Below the pieces are notes generated by a model that was not told where the DNA came from, made no database searches, and saw nothing but the letters and a program-made list of their open reading frames with translations. Shown here in pieces: positions 32,094-33,899 of a stretch of 33,899 nt of DNA (positions within the stretch are counted from its first letter, which is position 1; the number at the start of each line of letters is the position of its first letter). Source of the DNA: an uncultured Rickettsiales bacterium (GTDB taxonomy: Bacteria > Pseudomonadota > Alphaproteobacteria > Rs-D84); assembly GCA_947176385.1 (NCBI GenBank), contig CAMWQN010000010.1:1-33899 (forward strand). Reading direction: 5' to 3'. The translations under genes and the position numbers were made by a program.

Positions 32094-33236
32094 ATGCCGA
32101 AAAAGTACATCAAAAAGAACAAAAACAAACAATCCACAGATGACCTGATTGCCAACGCGATTGACCAACAGAATTCTTGGCGGGAAAACCGTCGTACATT
32201 TGCGCGTAAATTTTTAAAGACATTAAATATATTTGCACGCCCTGCCCCGACAACTGAAAATATCGCAGTTGGTGCCACGGATACAAACCGCAAACATCGC
32301 AGTGGCATTATGGCATATTGGTTTCCAATTATGTGCGCAATTGTAGTCATCATTGTCGCAATCTGGGTTGTTATTGTCCGCAATATGGCGGGACCAAATG
32401 TTGTTGTCTTACAACCAGCTGTTGAACAGAATGTTGTTGCAAAACCAATAAAGAAACAAGTAACCACGCCATCATTTGATATTGTTCGCATTGAAAAAGG
32501 CGGCATGATTGTAATTGCCGGTCGTTGGATGCCAAACCAGAATGTATCTATCGTTGTTAATGGCAAGATTGTTGCGACCGAACGCACCGATAACAGTGGC
32601 GAATTTGTATATGCGCCACGCAACGCATGGGATGCAGGTAATTACACGATATCTTTGCTGGGGACTGACCCGGATGTAAAATCTGAAAACAAAGTATTCG
32701 TTTATGTTTCCCCATATGACTATAAAAATTCTGTATCGTTGTTAATGACACGCGATGGCAGTACTTTGTTACAAGCCCCAACAATGTTGCGTGATGGCGA
32801 TTTGAATGTTTCTAAAATTGATTATTTGGCAGGTGGTCGTATCGTTGTCACAGGTGACGCATTACCACGCCTGCGTGTATCATTGGCGTTAAATGATAAA
32901 TATATGGGATTTGCACGTGTGTCGGACCACAAACACTTTGGACTGGGTGCAGATGTTGGTGAATTGGTCCCTGGCAAAGACTATAAATTAACTGTTCGCC
33001 TGCACGATGGTGACGGTCGCACATTGTCAACAATTACACATGAATTTGTTATGCCGGAAATGACTGGTGATGATGATACATTTTATACAGTGCGCCGTGG
33101 CGATTGCCTGTGGATTATTGCACGCAACTTCTTGCGTCGCGGTATTTTGTTCAGCCTGATTGCCGAACGCAACAATATTACAAATTCAGATTTAATCTTT
33201 CCAAAACAAGAATTGCAGATTCCAGTAAAGGAATAA
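32094..33236 (+). CDS. membrane-anchored LysM peptidoglycan-binding protein
   Basis: The 380-residue protein starts with about 75 basic, hydrophilic cytoplasmic residues. One membrane segment follows (WFPIMCAIVVIIVAIWVVIV). A periplasmic part then carries two Ig-like beta units (IVIAGRWMPNQNVSIVVNG...GEFVYAPR, and RIVVTGDALPRLRVSLALND). A single C-terminal LysM reads FYTVRRGDCLWIIARNFL, ending IFPKQELQIPV. LysM binds N-acetylglucosamine in peptidoglycan, so the protein probably links membrane and cell wall. Proteins of this layout are common in Alphaproteobacteria. It may be co-transcribed with the next gene, which starts five bases after its stop codon. Confidence 0.85.
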   Translation: MPKKYIKKNKNKQSTDDLIANAIDQQNSWRENRRTFARKFLKTLNIFARPAPTTENIAVGATDTNRKHRSGIMAYWFPIMCAIVVIIVAIWVVIVRNMAGPNVVVLQPAVEQNVVAKPIKKQVTTPSFDIVRIEKGGMIVIAGRWMPNQNVSIVVNGKIVATERTDNSGEFVYAPRNAWDAGNYTISLLGTDPDVKSENKVFVYVSPYDYKNSVSLLMTRDGSTLLQAPTMLRDGDLNVSKIDYLAGGRIVVTGDALPRLRVSLALNDKYMGFARVSDHKHFGLGADVGELVPGKDYKLTVRLHDGDGRTLSTITHEFVMPEMTGDDDTFYTVRRGDCLWIIARNFLRRGILFSLIAERNNITNSDLIFPKQELQIPVKE

Positions 33237-33240
33237 CCAA

Positions 33241-33819
33241 ATGGACGATATGATTTTAGATGACGCAGCCGCAGAAAAGGAACGCCTGAAACGTAAGAAT
33301 GCGGAATACTATGCACGTAATCGTGAAAAACTGAATCAACGCGCCAAAGAACGTTATCAAGAACATAAAGCAGAAATGCGTCCACAACGCAGAAAACACG
33401 AAAAGAAATATCGTGAAAATCATGCTGAGTATGTTCGCGCACGTAAACATAAATGGGATATGGAAAATGCAGAAGCATGTGCGAAATATGCTGCCAGCCG
33501 TTATCGCGCATGTCGTGAAATGACCGAACGTGCAAAATTTATATGTCCGGTATTTAAGTTTTTAACATTTGTTCGCAAGGAAAGTGTCGCAACCTATTCC
33601 ATCGCATATAAACCAAATGAACGTGTTGTTCCAAAGATGGCGCGCGTATGTTATGCTTTGCAGGTTATGAACAGTGCGGTATGCCCATTGGTATCGCATG
33701 GCACGACAGAGCCAGATAAAATGAAATCAGAATGTCCAATGAATGCCGCGTTTCAGATACCTGGGGCGGCGGCTGAAATTGTAAACCTGGCGAAAATATT
33801 ACGTGAAAATCAAAAATAA
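33241..33819 (+). CDS. highly charged unknown protein with coiled-coil N-terminus
   Basis: In this 192-residue protein, residues 10-85 are very rich in Lys, Arg and Glu. They show loose repeats of YY-x-x-NRE-x-L-x-x-x-x-KERY type (EYYARNREKLNQRAKERYQ, then KKYRENHAEYVRARKHK), likely one long helix. The second half has several Cys and a hydrophobic patch (FICPVFKFLTFV), but no signal peptide. AAGGAAT precedes ATG 33241. It sits five bases after the LysM gene and is probably in its operon. Similar charged repeats occur in phage proteins, but nothing else here is phage-like. Function unknown. Confidence 0.7.
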   Translation: MDDMILDDAAAEKERLKRKNAEYYARNREKLNQRAKERYQEHKAEMRPQRRKHEKKYRENHAEYVRARKHKWDMENAEACAKYAASRYRACREMTERAKFICPVFKFLTFVRKESVATYSIAYKPNERVVPKMARVCYALQVMNSAVCPLVSHGTTEPDKMKSECPMNAAFQIPGAAAEIVNLAKILRENQK

Positions 33820-33846
33820 AACCGACATAATGTCGGTTTGATTTTT
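33818..33846 (+). terminator. Rho-independent terminator
   Basis: ACCGACA/TGTCGGT stem extended by A-T pairs, followed by TTTGATTTTT. It ends the LysM operon just before the convergent tRNA. Confidence 0.8.
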
Positions 33847-33899
33847 GGTGCGGGCGAAGGGAATCGAACCCTCGTCTTCAGCTTGGGAAGCTGACGTGC
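33846..33899 (-). tRNA. tRNA-Gly(CCC), cut by the window edge
   Basis: On the minus strand the 3' part is visible: anticodon arm TCAGC-TTCCCAA-GCTGA with anticodon CCC, T arm with loop TTCGATT, acceptor strand CGCCCGC, discriminator A and encoded CCA (33846-33848). The 5' half (acceptor and D arm) lies beyond the right edge. Confidence 0.88.

Overview
This window looks like the chromosome of an uncultured, probably host-associated alphaproteobacterium. The evidence is an alphaproteobacterial-type XRE regulator (20210-20626), an RpoH-like heat-shock promoter in front of dnaK, and many exported cysteine-rich repeat proteins of a kind I associate with gut Alphaproteobacteria of the RF32/Enterousia type. 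The lineage is an inference; no rRNA gene is present. Housekeeping genes (secA, dnaE-rsmH, gpmI, tadA, rsmD, rplY, dnaK, pfkA, a tRNA-Gly) stand alone or in pairs. Between them lie lineage-specific genes, mostly for secreted proteins.

Layout: (1) 1-3904 is the 3' part of a very large cysteine-rich modular surface protein. (2) 3935-4708 holds two small minus-strand genes, one an HTH protein with a long structured leader. (3) 4879-7494 is secA, then a small putative lipoprotein on the minus strand. (4) 8278-10159 is a tandem pair of paralogous secreted cysteine-rich proteins, followed by two small paralogous unknowns. (5) 11032-16475 is dnaE-rsmH and a two-gene operon of a CPVCT membrane protein plus a soluble helical protein. 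(6) 16534-20141 is a pair of large secreted cysteine-containing proteins. (7) 20210-22232 is an XRE regulator divergent from gpmI. (8) 22535-23656 is a secreted protein with a LamG-like middle. (9) 23653-27308 holds tadA/rsmD (divergent), a DUF3419-like protein, rplY and a glycosyltransferase. (10) 27429-33899 holds dnaK, two secreted proteins on the minus strand, pfkA, a LysM protein, a charged unknown protein and a truncated tRNA-Gly(CCC).

The most striking signal is a recurrent 5' leader RNA found five times, at 7976-8256 (+), 22292-22512 (+), 4277-4463 (-), 29959-30215 (-) and 30684-30895 (-). Each copy has its own sigma70-like promoter and then three arms A, B and C. B can pair with A as a local hairpin, or with C as the closing stem of a three-way junction containing two further hairpins. 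A Rho-independent terminator follows, its 5' arm sharing 1-3 nt with C, and then the gene's own ribosome binding site. The arms differ in sequence between copies (GGAGG type and GGGAAG type) while pairing is kept. Four copies precede secreted, mostly cysteine-rich proteins and one precedes the HTH gene. This resembles a riboswitch or attenuator class; I do not recognise it as a described family. A sixth, related promoter/leader (9169-9328) lacks the switch part.

In outline, SecA would export the cysteine-rich proteins, the leader RNAs would decide whether several of them are transcribed, and a small HTH protein under the same type of leader may belong to the same regulon. These links are inferences from sequence layout.
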